Assembly: GCF_900115865.1 (NCBI RefSeq)
Contig: NZ_FOXY01000002.1
Span: forward strand, 372,001-436,000
DNA length: 64,000 bases
Direction of reading: 5' to 3'
Source of the DNA: Donghicola eburneus
Lineage (GTDB): Bacteria > Pseudomonadota > Alphaproteobacteria > Rhodobacterales > Rhodobacteraceae
Positions 45,457 through 53,757 of this stretch are shown here, piece by piece (within the stretch, counting starts at the first letter, position 1; the number at the start of each line of letters is the position of its first letter). Below the pieces are notes generated by a model, which did not search any database, had not been told where the DNA came from, and saw only the letters and a program-made list of their open reading frames with translations. A program made the translations under genes and the position numbers.

Positions 45457-46751
45457 CAGTCAGCAAACGGGTCTGTTACTAGGATTGTGTCATCGCGTTC
45501 AGGTGAAGTGGACAATAGTGCGACGGGGCACTCGATCAACTCTTCGACGCGCTTGACGTATTTGATCGCGTTGGCCGGCAGGTCTGCCCACGAGCGTGCG
45601 CCTTCGGTCGATTCCGACCAGCCGGGCATTTCTTCGTAGATCGGGGTGCAGCGGGCCTGCTCGTCAGCTGCGGTGGGCAGGTAGTCCAGCTGTTCGCCGT
45701 CCAGATTATACCCAACGCAAATCTTCAAAGTTTCGAAGCCGTCCAGAACGTCCAGCTTGGTCAGCGAGATGCCATTGATGCCCGAAATCGCGCAGGTCTG
45801 GCGGACCAGAGCGGCGTCAAACCACCCACAGCGGCGTTTGCGGCCAGTGGTGGTGCCGAATTCGTGGCCGCGCTCACCCAGACGCTGGCCGTCCTCATCC
45901 TCGAGTTCGGTCGGGAATGGGCCTTCGCCCACGCGTGTGGTGTAGGCTTTGACAATGCCCAGAACGTAGTCGATCGAGCCCGGGCCGATGCCCACACCAG
46001 TCGATGCCTGACCTGCGATCACGTTCGACGAGGTCACAAAGGGATAGGTGCCGAAGTCAATGTCCAGCAAAGAGCCCTGCGCCCCTTCGAAAAGGATTCG
46101 CTTACCGGCCTTGCGCTTCTCGTTCAGGACCTTCCAGACGGGTGCGGCGTAAGGCAGGATGTCTTTGGCAACCTCGGCCAGCTGTTCGATCAGCGCTTCG
46201 CGGTCGATGCTTTCGATGCCCAGACCTTTGCGCAGGGGGTCGTGGTGCTGCAGCGCGCGGTCTACACGCGCCTCGAGGGTCGCGCGGTCGGCCAGATCGG
46301 CGACGCGGATGGCACGGCGGCCCACTTTGTCTTCGTAGCAGGGGCCGATGCCGCGACCGGTGGTGCCGATTTTGGTGCCCTTGCTGGCTGCTTCCTCGCG
46401 GGCGCGGTCCAGTTCACCGTGGAACGGCAGGATCAGCGGGGTGTTTTCCGCAATCATCAGAGTCTCGGGTGTGATCTCGACGCCCTGCGCGCGTACAGTC
46501 TCGATCTCTTTGATCAGGTGCCAGGGGTCCAGAACCACGCCGTTCCCGATCACAGACAGCTTGCCGCCGCGGACAACACCCGAAGGCAGCGCGTGCAATT
46601 TATAAACTTTGCTATCGATCACCAGCGTATGGCCGGCGTTGTGTCCGCCTTGAAAGCGCGCGATCACGTCTGCGCGTTCGGACAGCCAGTCCACGATCTT
46701 GCCTTTGCCTTCATCGCCCCACTGAGCGCCGACAACCACAACGTTGGCCAT
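45456..46751 (-). CDS. purA: Adenylosuccinate synthase PurA
   Basis: PurA condenses IMP with aspartate using GTP, the first committed step to AMP. The 431-residue protein has the N-terminal GTP-binding loop '[16 protein letters not shown]', '[10 protein letters not shown]', '[20 protein letters not shown]', quoted in part, and the C-terminal '[13 protein letters not shown]' and '[14 protein letters not shown]'. All are standard. It leads a two-gene unit with DUF2842 and is divergent from secG across 253 bases, in which I see no gene. Confidence 0.97.
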   Translation of the reverse strand: MANVVVVGAQWGDEGKGKIVDWLSERADVIARFQGGHNAGHTLVIDSKVYKLHALPSGVVRGGKLSVIGNGVVLDPWHLIKEIETVRAQGVEITPETLMIAENTPLILPFHGELDRAREEAASKGTKIGTTGRGIGPCYEDKVGRRAIRVADLADRATLEARVDRALQHHDPLRKGLGIESIDREALIEQLAEVAKDILPYAAPVWKVLNEKRKAGKRILFEGAQGSLLDIDFGTYPFVTSSNVIAGQASTGVGIGPGSIDYVLGIVKAYTTRVGEGPFPTELEDEDGQRLGERGHEFGTTTGRKRRCGWFDAALVRQTCAISGINGISLTKLDVLDGFETLKICVGYNLDGEQLDYLPTAADEQARCTPIYEEMPGWSESTEGARSWADLPANAIKYVKRVEELIECPVALLSTSPERDDTILVTDPFAD

Positions 46752-47004
46752 AAGGGATCCCCTATTGTCAGATCTTCAAACCGTGCCTCCTATAGCGATG
46801 TGCTTGAGCAGGCGAAACCTCTATTTGCGCCGATCCGGCGCATCCATAAGCCGCAGGGCCAGTTAAACAGGGTTAGTAACGCCGTTCACACTATCCTTAC
46901 GGCTGTTTTCAGCGGATTTGGCGAAAGTCTGGGCCACACGGCTTGCCCCCCGCGCCGATTTTCCCTACATGGGCGGACAACAAAAGAGTTGCTGCAGGTC
47001 CTTC

Positions 47005-47376
47005 ATGGAAAACGTCGTTCTGATTATCCACCTCATTCTGGCACTGTCTCTGATCGGTATCGTTCTGATGCAGCGGTCCGAAGGCGGCGGCCTTGGCATG
47101 GGCAGCGGCGGTGGCGGCGGTGTCGGTGGCGTAATGTCCGGCCGCGCAGCTGCGACCGCTCTGGGAAAAATCACTTGGGCTCTGGCGGCTGCATTCATCT
47201 GCACCTCGATCGCCCTGACCGTGATCGCAGCAAGCAATTCGTCTGACAGCTCTGTTCTGGACCGCTTGGGTGGCACCGCCCCCACCGCAACCGAAGAGCA
47301 ATCCGATGCACCTGCAGGCTCTGACCTGCTGCCGCCGTCCTCGTCGGACGCTCCTTTGGTGCCCTCGGCCAACTAA
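47005..47376 (+). CDS. secG: Preprotein translocase subunit SecG
   Basis: SecG is the small SecYEG translocon subunit. The 123-residue protein has two hydrophobic helices ('VVLIIHLILALSLIGIVLM' and 'ITWALAAAFICTSIALTVI') separated by the Gly-rich 'GGGLGMGSGGGGGVGGVM' loop, which is the SecG signature; a Ser/Pro/Ala-rich C-terminal tail follows. ATG 47005 matches the normal start; the frame is open further upstream but without homology signs. A hairpin lies between it and pyrG. Confidence 0.94.
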   Translation: MENVVLIIHLILALSLIGIVLMQRSEGGGLGMGSGGGGGVGGVMSGRAAATALGKITWALAAAFICTSIALTVIAASNSSDSSVLDRLGGTAPTATEEQSDAPAGSDLLPPSSSDAPLVPSAN

Positions 47377-47399
47377 GCTACAACCATTAGAACATAGCG

Positions 47400-47431
47400 A
47401 ACCGGACCTAACAGCATCTTGAGGTCCGGTT
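47400..47431. repeat. Perfect 10-bp hairpin between secG and pyrG
   Basis: AACCGGACCT (47400-47409) and AGGTCCGGTT (47422-47431) form a perfect 10-bp stem with a 12-base loop. Only a weak TAAAACTTT follows, so it may be a weak terminator of secG or a leader structure of pyrG. Confidence 0.65.
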
Positions 47432-47537
47432 GCTAAAACTTTGCGAATCCGCTAAGGCTCAAACCCCGTGATGCTGCGATTCTTCGGGATCGCACGGGCA
47501 TTGCTTTTTGGCGGAACATCACGGGAGCGCAGACCGA

Positions 47538-49181
47538 ATGGCGCGATTCATATTCATCACTGGTGGCGTTGTGAGTTCGTTGGGCAAAGGTCTTGCCTCG
47601 GCGGCGCTTGGCTCTTTGCTTCAGGCGCGCGGATACTCGGTCCGCTTGCGCAAGCTGGACCCCTATCTGAACGTTGACCCCGGCACGATGTCGCCTTTCG
47701 AGCACGGCGAAGTGTTTGTCACCGACGACGGGGCCGAAACCGACCTCGATCTGGGACACTACGAGCGTTTCACCGGTGTGGCAGCACGCAAGACCGACTC
47801 GGTCTCGTCGGGCCGCATCTATTCGAACGTTCTCGAGAAAGAGCGCCGCGGTGACTATCTGGGCAAAACTATTCAGGTGATTCCCCACGTCACGAACGAA
47901 ATTAAGGACTTCATTTCGATCGGCGAAGACGAAGTTGATTTCATGCTGTGTGAAATCGGTGGCACCGTCGGCGACATCGAAGGCCTGCCCTTCTTCGAAG
48001 CAATCCGCCAGTTCGCCAACGAAAAGCCCCGTGGCCAGTGCTTGTTCATGCACCTGACCCTGCTGCCATTCATCAAGGCGTCGGGCGAGCTGAAAACCAA
48101 GCCGACACAGCACAGCGTCAAAGAGCTGCGTTCGATCGGTCTGGCGCCCGACATTCTGGTCTGCCGTTCCGAAGGCCCGATTCCCGCGAAAGAGCGCGAA
48201 AAGCTGGCCCTATTCTGTAACGTGCGCCCCGACGCCGTGATCGCCGCGCAGGATCTGAAATCGATCTACGAAGCGCCTCTGGCCTATCACCGCGAAGGTC
48301 TGGATCAGGCCGTCCTAGACGCCTTCCAGATCAGCCCCGCGCCCAAGCCCGATCTGGCGCGTTGGAACGATGTCGCGGACCGCATCTACAACCCGGAGGG
48401 CGAAGTCAAAATCGCGATCGTGGGCAAGTATGTGCAACTAGAAGACGCCTACAAGTCGATCGCCGAAGCGCTGACCCACGGAGGCATGGCCAACCGTGTG
48501 AAGGTCAAGGTCGAGTGGGTGAACTCGGAAATCTTTGACCGCGAAGATCCCGCGCCCCACCTCGAAGGCTACGACGCGATTCTCGTGCCCGGCGGCTTTG
48601 GCGAGCGTGGCACAGAGGGCAAGATCAAAGCGGCCCAGTTCGCCCGCGAACACAAAGTGCCGTACCTCGGCATCTGCCTTGGCATGCAGCTGGCAGTGAT
48701 CGAAGCGGCCCGTAACGTGGCCAAAGTGGACGATGCGGGCTCGGAAGAGTTTGACCACGAAGCCGGTCAGAAGCGCTTTACCCCCGTTGTGTACCACCTG
48801 AAAGAATGGGTGCAGGGCAATCACAAGGTCGAGCGTTCGGTCAAGGACGACAAGGGCGGCACCATGCGCCTTGGCGCATACAACGCGACTCTCGCCGAAG
48901 GCTCCAAAGTGGCAGAAATCTACGGCGCGACCCAGATCGAAGAGCGTCACCGCCACCGCTATGAGGTCGACACCAAATATCGTGAACAGCTCGAGGCTTG
49001 CGGCCTTAGCTTCTCTGGCATGTCGCCCGATGGGCGCCTGCCCGAGATCGTCGAATGGAAGGATCACCCGTGGTTCATCGGCGTCCAGTTCCACCCTGAA
49101 CTGAAGTCCAAGCCGTTCCAGCCGCACCCCTTGTTCCGCGACTTCGTGCGCGCAGCAAAGGAAAGCTCTCGTTTGGTGTAA
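47538..49181 (+). CDS. pyrG: CTP synthase
   Basis: PyrG converts UTP to CTP using ATP and glutamine. The 547-residue protein has the N-terminal amidoligase domain with '[20 protein letters not shown]' and '[19 protein letters not shown]', quoted in part, and the C-terminal class I glutamine amidotransferase domain with the nucleophile Cys in '[12 protein letters not shown]' and the His-Glu pair in '[11 protein letters not shown]'. Length and start are normal. A terminator follows the stop. Confidence 0.97.
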   Translation: MARFIFITGGVVSSLGKGLASAALGSLLQARGYSVRLRKLDPYLNVDPGTMSPFEHGEVFVTDDGAETDLDLGHYERFTGVAARKTDSVSSGRIYSNVLEKERRGDYLGKTIQVIPHVTNEIKDFISIGEDEVDFMLCEIGGTVGDIEGLPFFEAIRQFANEKPRGQCLFMHLTLLPFIKASGELKTKPTQHSVKELRSIGLAPDILVCRSEGPIPAKEREKLALFCNVRPDAVIAAQDLKSIYEAPLAYHREGLDQAVLDAFQISPAPKPDLARWNDVADRIYNPEGEVKIAIVGKYVQLEDAYKSIAEALTHGGMANRVKVKVEWVNSEIFDREDPAPHLEGYDAILVPGGFGERGTEGKIKAAQFAREHKVPYLGICLGMQLAVIEAARNVAKVDDAGSEEFDHEAGQKRFTPVVYHLKEWVQGNHKVERSVKDDKGGTMRLGAYNATLAEGSKVAEIYGATQIEERHRHRYEVDTKYREQLEACGLSFSGMSPDGRLPEIVEWKDHPWFIGVQFHPELKSKPFQPHPLFRDFVRAAKESSRLV

Positions 49182-49208
49182 TCCATCAAGCTTGAAAGCC
49201 AGAATTAA

Positions 49209-49249
49209 CGGGGCCGCTCACTTTCTGTGGGTGGCCCCGAAACTTTTTC
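49209..49249 (+). terminator. Terminator after pyrG
   Basis: CGGGGCC (49209-49215) pairs with GGCCCCG (49233-49239), with a 17-base loop; AAACTTTTTC follows. Confidence 0.65.
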
Positions 49250-49304
49250 GCAACCACAGCGTTATCCACCCAAGACACACGGTTCTGAAAGTGGAGCGTT
49301 CCCA

Positions 49305-49742
49305 ATGTTTGCCAGCCTGAAAACACTCTTTGCCGCCCCTGCTGATGCAGCGCCGACCTATGACAGCCGCACGGCTGTCGCCGCTTTACTTGTTCGTGCG
49401 GCCAAATCCGAAGGCACCTACAGCTACGACGAAATCCGAGCGATTGATCGCAGCCTCGCCCGCCACTTTGGCCTGAACGTCATCGAAGCCATGAAACTGC
49501 GCGCCGAAGGCGAGAAGCTGGAACGCGCCGAGATTGATCCTCAGTCCATGATCACAGCTATCCGCGACGCGCTGGACCCAGAAGAGCGTTTTGGCGTTCT
49601 GAGCGGTCTTTGGGAGGTCGTTCTGACCAGTGACACCCGCACGCGCGGCTTGGACGAATTGCTGAACAGCGCGCGCCGCGGCTTCGGCATTCGCCGTGCC
49701 GAGTCGCAGATCGCCCGCGAACACGCACTCGCCTCCATGTAA
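49305..49742 (+). CDS. TerB-like protein, first of a tandem pair
   Basis: This 145-residue protein has a TerB-like helical domain (tellurite-resistance TerB/DjlA N-terminal type): 'VAALLVRAAKSEGTYSYDEI' near residues 25-45, quoted in part, and 'FGVLSGLWEVVLTSDTRT' near 100. Such domains bind divalent metal through conserved acidic residues; most genes with this fold are not tellurite resistance genes. It has no signal peptide or membrane segment. The next gene is a paralogue of the same length, 42 bases downstream. ATG 49305 has GGAG upstream. The function is unknown. Confidence 0.85.
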   Translation: MFASLKTLFAAPADAAPTYDSRTAVAALLVRAAKSEGTYSYDEIRAIDRSLARHFGLNVIEAMKLRAEGEKLERAEIDPQSMITAIRDALDPEERFGVLSGLWEVVLTSDTRTRGLDELLNSARRGFGIRRAESQIAREHALASM

Positions 49743-49784
49743 TCACACCTTGGCGGGGCCAGTTGTCCCGCCTATATCATCATT

Positions 49785-50222
49785 ATGTTTGCCGATTTCC
49801 TACGCCGCCTAACCGAACCTGCCGTTGATCCCCTGACCGAAGGGGATTCGCGTCTTGCTTTGACTGCTTTGCTCGTGCGGATCGCCCGCTCGGACGAGGA
49901 TTACCAAAAATCGGAAATCGAGCTGATCGACAGCATTGTCGCCGAACGCTACGGGCTCAGCGCAGACGATGCCTCTGCCTTGCGTCACGACGCAGAGCAG
50001 CTAGAGGCCGAAGCGCCCGACACCGTCAAATTCACCACAGCCATCAAGCAGGGCGTCGCCTATGAACACCGTCTCGGGGTGATCGAATCCCTATGGAAGG
50101 TCGTGCTGGCTGACGGCAAACGGGACGAAGCCGAAGACGCCCTTCTGCGGACCGTCTCGCGCTTTTTGGGGGTTTCGGATATGGACAGTGCCCTTGCCCG
50201 TCAGCGGGTACAGGGTGACTGA
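49785..50222 (+). CDS. TerB-like protein, second of a tandem pair
   Basis: This 145-residue protein has the same TerB-like helical domain as its neighbour: 'TALLVRIARSDEDYQKSEIE', 'IESLWKVVLADGKRDEAED'. The two align along their length at comparable positions (for example ALLVR...A and LW.VVL), which points to an old duplication. The acidic residues of the typical second motif ('ADGKRDEAED') are better kept here than in the first copy. No partner or substrate is known. Confidence 0.85.
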   Translation: MFADFLRRLTEPAVDPLTEGDSRLALTALLVRIARSDEDYQKSEIELIDSIVAERYGLSADDASALRHDAEQLEAEAPDTVKFTTAIKQGVAYEHRLGVIESLWKVVLADGKRDEAEDALLRTVSRFLGVSDMDSALARQRVQGD

Positions 50223-50280
50223 TCACCTTCTGGGATAGCCCCGCGCCCATCTTTCAATCCGTTGCAGGTGAAATTACCGT

Positions 50281-50303
50281 TTGACCTAGGGTCAAATTTG
50301 ACC
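50281..50303. promoter_or_regulatory. Palindromic operator candidate before ABC transporter
   Basis: GGTCAAATTTGACC (50290-50303) is a perfect 14-bp palindrome and overlaps a second inverted repeat, TTGACC-TAG-GGTCAA (50281-50295). Three TTGACC/GGTCAA half-sites thus lie within 23 bases, about 70-90 bases before the start of the transporter operon. No regulator is identified for it. Confidence 0.6.
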
Positions 50304-50371
50304 AACCGTTGCATTTCACGGCGTTATCAGCGTTACTATCGCTCATTCCAAATGCAACCATCAGGGTTCTT

Positions 50372-51148
50372 GTGGTCAATAATCAACCAGTTATCGAAAT
50401 CCGCAACCTTCACAAGCGTTACGGCGAGCTAGAGGTTCTGCGGGGTGTCGACATCACCGCCCCGGGCGGACATGTCATTTCGCTGATCGGCTCTTCGGGG
50501 TCGGGCAAGTCCACGCTTCTGCGTTGCGCCAACCTGTTGGAAGACAGCCAGAAGGGCGAAATCCTGTTCGAAGGCGAGCCCGTAAAATGGAAGGGCCAAG
50601 AACTGGCCCGTCGTCCAGCTGACGCCAAGCAGATCATGCGGATCCGCACCAACCTTTCGATGGTGTTCCAGCAATTCAACCTCTGGTCCCACATGACGAT
50701 CCTTGAAAATGTCATGGAATGCCCCGTGACCGTTCTGGGACGCGACAAGGCCGAGGTTGAACAAAAAGCTCGCATGTATCTGGACAAGGTCGGCATCGGC
50801 GACAAATGCGATGCGTGGCCCGCGCAACTGTCCGGCGGACAGCAGCAGCGCGCGGCGATTGCCCGTGCCCTGTGCATGGAACCCAAAGCTCTTCTCTTTG
50901 ACGAACCCACTTCCGCACTAGATCCCGAGTTGGAACAAGAAGTGGTGCGCGTCATCAAAGCCCTCGCCGAAGAGGGCCGGACCATGATCATCGTCACCCA
51001 TGACATGAAAATGGCCCACGATGTTTCCGATCATGTCGTGTTCTTGCACCAAGGCCTGATCGAAGAACAGGGCGATCCCGCAACCCTATTCGGGGCGCCC
51101 AAATCAGAGCGGCTGCAGCAATTCCTAAGCCATACGACAGCTGCCTGA
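50372..51148 (+). CDS. ABC transporter ATPase, polar amino acid type
   Basis: This roughly 258-residue protein is the ATPase of an importer of the HisP/GlnQ group. It has Walker A 'GSSGSGKST', the Q loop in 'VFQQFNLW', the signature 'QLSGGQQQRAAIARAL', Walker B 'ALLFDEPTSALD' and the H loop 'VTHDM'. The start is taken as GTG 50372, with AGGG 6 bases upstream; a TTG 63 bases earlier is possible. It is the first gene of a transporter operon with a periplasmic binding protein and two permeases, followed by the gamma-glutamylation genes. Confidence 0.93.
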   Translation: MVNNQPVIEIRNLHKRYGELEVLRGVDITAPGGHVISLIGSSGSGKSTLLRCANLLEDSQKGEILFEGEPVKWKGQELARRPADAKQIMRIRTNLSMVFQQFNLWSHMTILENVMECPVTVLGRDKAEVEQKARMYLDKVGIGDKCDAWPAQLSGGQQQRAAIARALCMEPKALLFDEPTSALDPELEQEVVRVIKALAEEGRTMIIVTHDMKMAHDVSDHVVFLHQGLIEEQGDPATLFGAPKSERLQQFLSHTTAA

Positions 51149-51173
51149 ACAACACTCAAGGGGAGTTAACCAA

Positions 51174-51905
51174 ATGAAAAAACTAATCATCACCAGCGCC
51201 GCGCTGGCTCTGTCAGCCACCAGCCTGTTCGCTGCAGGCCATGGCGATGTTGTCCGTCTGGGCACCGAGGGCGCCTACCCTCCGTACAACTTCATCAACG
51301 ATGCGGGCGAAGTGGATGGCTTCGAGCGCGAACTGGGTGACGAGCTGTGCAAGCGTGCAGAGCTGAACTGCGAGTGGGTCACCAACGACTGGGATTCGAT
51401 CATACCCAACCTCGTCTCGGGCAACTACGACGCCATCATCGCTGGCATGTCGATCACCGAAGAGCGCATGGAAAAAATCGACTTCACCGAAAACTACACC
51501 CAGCCCGACCCCTCTGCCTACATGGCGATGGCTGGCGCGGATGTGGATTTCACCGGTGGCGTGATCGCAGCGCAGGCCAGCACCATTCAGGCCAGCCACA
51601 TCACCGACTCGGGCGCGACCCTGCTGGAATTCGCGTCGCCTGACGAAACCGTCGCAGCCGTCCGCAACGGCGAAGCTGACGCAGTGCTCGCCGACAAAGC
51701 CTTCCTCGCGCCCATCGCAGAGGAAAACGCTGATCTCGAGCTGACCGGTGAAGACGTCCTGATCGGTGGCGGCATCGGCCTTGGCATCCGCAAGTCCGAC
51801 AGCGAACTGCGTGACAAGTTCACCGCAGCGATCCAGTCGATGAAAGCTGACGGCACTCTGAACGAGCTGATCGTCAAGTGGCTGCCCGACTCGGCAACCT
51901 TCTAA
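51174..51905 (+). CDS. ABC transporter substrate-binding protein, family 3
   Basis: This 243-residue periplasmic protein has a signal peptide (cleavage after about residue 21, SLFAAGHG) and a family 3 solute-binding fold: 'VRLGTEGAYPPYNFIND', 'DWDSIIPNLVSGNYDAIIAG', quoted in part, and 'VRNGEADAVLADKAF'. Two Cys ('ELCKRAELNCEW') probably form the disulfide known in HisJ and LAO-type proteins. This points to a basic or polar amino acid, or to an amine with similar shape, as substrate. GGGGAG 7 bases upstream fixes the start. A strong hairpin-T terminator follows the gene and precedes the permeases. Confidence 0.93.
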   Translation: MKKLIITSAALALSATSLFAAGHGDVVRLGTEGAYPPYNFINDAGEVDGFERELGDELCKRAELNCEWVTNDWDSIIPNLVSGNYDAIIAGMSITEERMEKIDFTENYTQPDPSAYMAMAGADVDFTGGVIAAQASTIQASHITDSGATLLEFASPDETVAAVRNGEADAVLADKAFLAPIAEENADLELTGEDVLIGGGIGLGIRKSDSELRDKFTAAIQSMKADGTLNELIVKWLPDSATF

Positions 51906-51912
51906 TCGCTCC

Positions 51913-51942
51913 GAAGGGAGGGCACGCCCCTCCCTTCTTTTT
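51913..51942 (+). terminator. Terminator/attenuator after binding-protein gene
   Basis: GAAGGGAGGG (51913-51922) and CCCTCCCTTC (51928-51937) form a perfect 10-bp stem with a 5-base loop and are followed by TTTTT. It lies inside the transporter operon and probably limits permease expression relative to the binding protein. Confidence 0.85.
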
Positions 51943-52061
51943 GCCAGAAATACTCACATCCAGACCTCGCCAAGAGGCCCGCCATTTTCAGCTTCTGCAC
52001 CGACCCCGACACACTTGGCCAATTCCAGTGGCTCGCCTGTTACCTCACGACCGGCAAGCAT

Positions 52062-52871
52062 ATGGCCTTCTACTATTCCTTTGGCACCGTGCTTTTGCTG
52101 CTGGCAATCACGGCCCCCGCTGCGTTGCTTTTTGGCTTTGCTGGCGCTTCGGCGGCGCGGTCTTCGTTCACGCCGATTAGCTGGCTTGGGAAAATCTACA
52201 TCGCCATTGTCCGCGGGGTTCCGGACATTGCGTTCTTCTTGTTCTTCGTGATCGCTTTGGATCAGGGCATCGAGTGGCTGCGCCATCAGGTGAAGTGCCC
52301 CGACTGGGACGAACCGATCCGCCAAGGCAACGACTTCGTTGTTTGCACCGCCGCGAAAATGCCCTTGGGCAATGCGGCCCAATGGATTCACGAAGTGTAC
52401 GGTTTCACCCTCGCCGTGGTGACATTTGCCATCGTCTTTGGCGCCTTTGCTGCCAACGTGATGCTCGGGGCTATGCGCGCCGTGCCCCGCGCGCAGCTCG
52501 AAACAGCCGAAGCTTATGGCATGACGCCCCGCCAGACCTTCTGGCGCATTCTGGTGCCACAAATGTGGGTCTACGCTCTGCCCGGCCTTGGGAACCTCTG
52601 GATGGTTCTGATCAAGGCCACCCCTCTTCTGTTCCTCTTGGGTGTCGAAGATATCGTGTATTGGGCCCGTGAACTTGGCGGTGCCAAGACCGCCCGCTTC
52701 ACCGACTATCCGCACCCTGACTGGCGCCTGTGGTACTTCCTCGTGCTTCTGATTTTCTACCTCGGCTTTACCAAAGTGTCCGAAGTCTTCCTTGACCGGA
52801 TCATGCGCAAACTGACCCACGGCCAAGCGACCGCGGGCGGCGAGGCACAGCGCAAAGGGGCCGCCGCATGA
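52062..52871 (+). CDS. ABC transporter permease, first subunit
   Basis: This permease of at least 269 residues has about five transmembrane segments and the binding-protein-dependent transport signature near 'ETAEAYGMTPRQTFWRIL' (the EAA loop). ATG 52062 lacks a ribosome site, and the frame is open upstream without any ATG, GTG or TTG as far as the stop at 51903. An AAGAGG (51972-51977) stands 6 bases before an in-frame ATT at 51984, which would add 26 residues ('FSFCTDPDTLGQFQWLACY' and more), so the true start may be a rare ATT. The stop overlaps the next permease as ATGA. Confidence 0.9.
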   Translation: MAFYYSFGTVLLLLAITAPAALLFGFAGASAARSSFTPISWLGKIYIAIVRGVPDIAFFLFFVIALDQGIEWLRHQVKCPDWDEPIRQGNDFVVCTAAKMPLGNAAQWIHEVYGFTLAVVTFAIVFGAFAANVMLGAMRAVPRAQLETAEAYGMTPRQTFWRILVPQMWVYALPGLGNLWMVLIKATPLLFLLGVEDIVYWARELGGAKTARFTDYPHPDWRLWYFLVLLIFYLGFTKVSEVFLDRIMRKLTHGQATAGGEAQRKGAAA

Positions 52872-53674
52872 GCTGTCTCCAAACCATCGCGGATTACGGC
52901 CTCCGATCCATCGGCCTAGGCGAGCGGCTCTTGCCGCGCTCGGACTTCACGCTTTGCCAGCAGTTCACCCTGATCGGATCGGGCATGCTGCAGAACATCT
53001 ACTTTGGAACACTCGCCCTGATCGCGGGCTTCGTGCTGGCCGTATTGCTCGCCGTGGGCAAGAACAGCGCGAACCCCCTGTTCCGCAAACCGGCTGAGTG
53101 GACGATCTTTATCTTCCGTGGCTCGCCGCTCTTCATCCAGTTCTTCTTTGCCTACTTTCTGTTCCTTAGCCTCAAGGGCGTCAGCAGTTTCTTTGATCCG
53201 CTGACCTCGGCATGGATGGGCGCGCTAGTCGTGCTTCTGCTGAACACTGCCGCCTACTCGGGCGAGATTTTCTATGGCGCGCTCCAGTCAATTCCCAAGG
53301 GCGATCTGGAGGCTGCAGATGCCTATGGCCTGACCGGTTGGCCCCGCTTCAAACGCGTGGTTTGGCCAACGATGCTGCGCTTGGCATGGCCCGCCTACAC
53401 GAACGAGGCGATCTTTCTGTTCCATGCGACGGCGCTGGTCTATTTCAGCGGCTTTCCCGCGTTCAAACAGATGGGCGATGCCCTATATTACGCCAATTAT
53501 TTTGCGGACAAGACCTTCAACCCGTTTGTGCCCTACCCGATCCTCGCGATGTACTTCATCATCCTGACGCTGATCGTGATAGGCATTTTCGGATTTATTA
53601 ACAAACGCTTGAACCGGCATCTGCCGCAGAACCAGCGCCAGAAGGTCAAGCTACGCCCCCGCCTGATCCGCTAA
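52868..53674 (+). CDS. ABC transporter permease, second subunit
   Basis: This 268-residue inner-membrane permease pairs with the previous gene to form the channel. It has about five hydrophobic segments, 'FIFRGSPLFIQFFFAYF' typical of the HisM/HisQ group, and an EAA-type loop at 'KGDLEAADAYGLTGWPRF'. The N-terminus is a little long before the first helix. The start overlaps the first permease stop by 4 bases. The substrate is inferred only from the binding protein and the enzymes downstream. Confidence 0.92.
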   Translation: MSCLQTIADYGLRSIGLGERLLPRSDFTLCQQFTLIGSGMLQNIYFGTLALIAGFVLAVLLAVGKNSANPLFRKPAEWTIFIFRGSPLFIQFFFAYFLFLSLKGVSSFFDPLTSAWMGALVVLLLNTAAYSGEIFYGALQSIPKGDLEAADAYGLTGWPRFKRVVWPTMLRLAWPAYTNEAIFLFHATALVYFSGFPAFKQMGDALYYANYFADKTFNPFVPYPILAMYFIILTLIVIGIFGFINKRLNRHLPQNQRQKVKLRPRLIR

Positions 53675-53713
53675 CAATAGCTCTTGATTTCATCGCGGCT
53701 CTTAGAGACAGTG

Positions 53714-53727
53714 AATTTGATCAAATT
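53714..53727. promoter_or_regulatory. Palindromic operator candidate before first GS gene
   Basis: AATTTGATCAAATT is a perfect 14-bp palindrome, 31 bases before the GS start. It shares TTTGA/TCAAA with the palindrome at 50290, but the half-sites are in the opposite order. Confidence 0.55.
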
Positions 53728-53757
53728 AGCCCGACGAACGGGCAACGCAGGTGATTT

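Noticed and set aside
49305-50222. Tellurite resistance operon
   Set aside because: Only TerB-like folds are present; no terC, terD, terZ or tehA-like genes are near.
50309-50371. Start of the ABC ATPase at TTG 50309
   Set aside because: It has no ribosome site and would overlap the region next to the palindromes; GTG 50372 has AGGG at the right distance and the domain begins just after.
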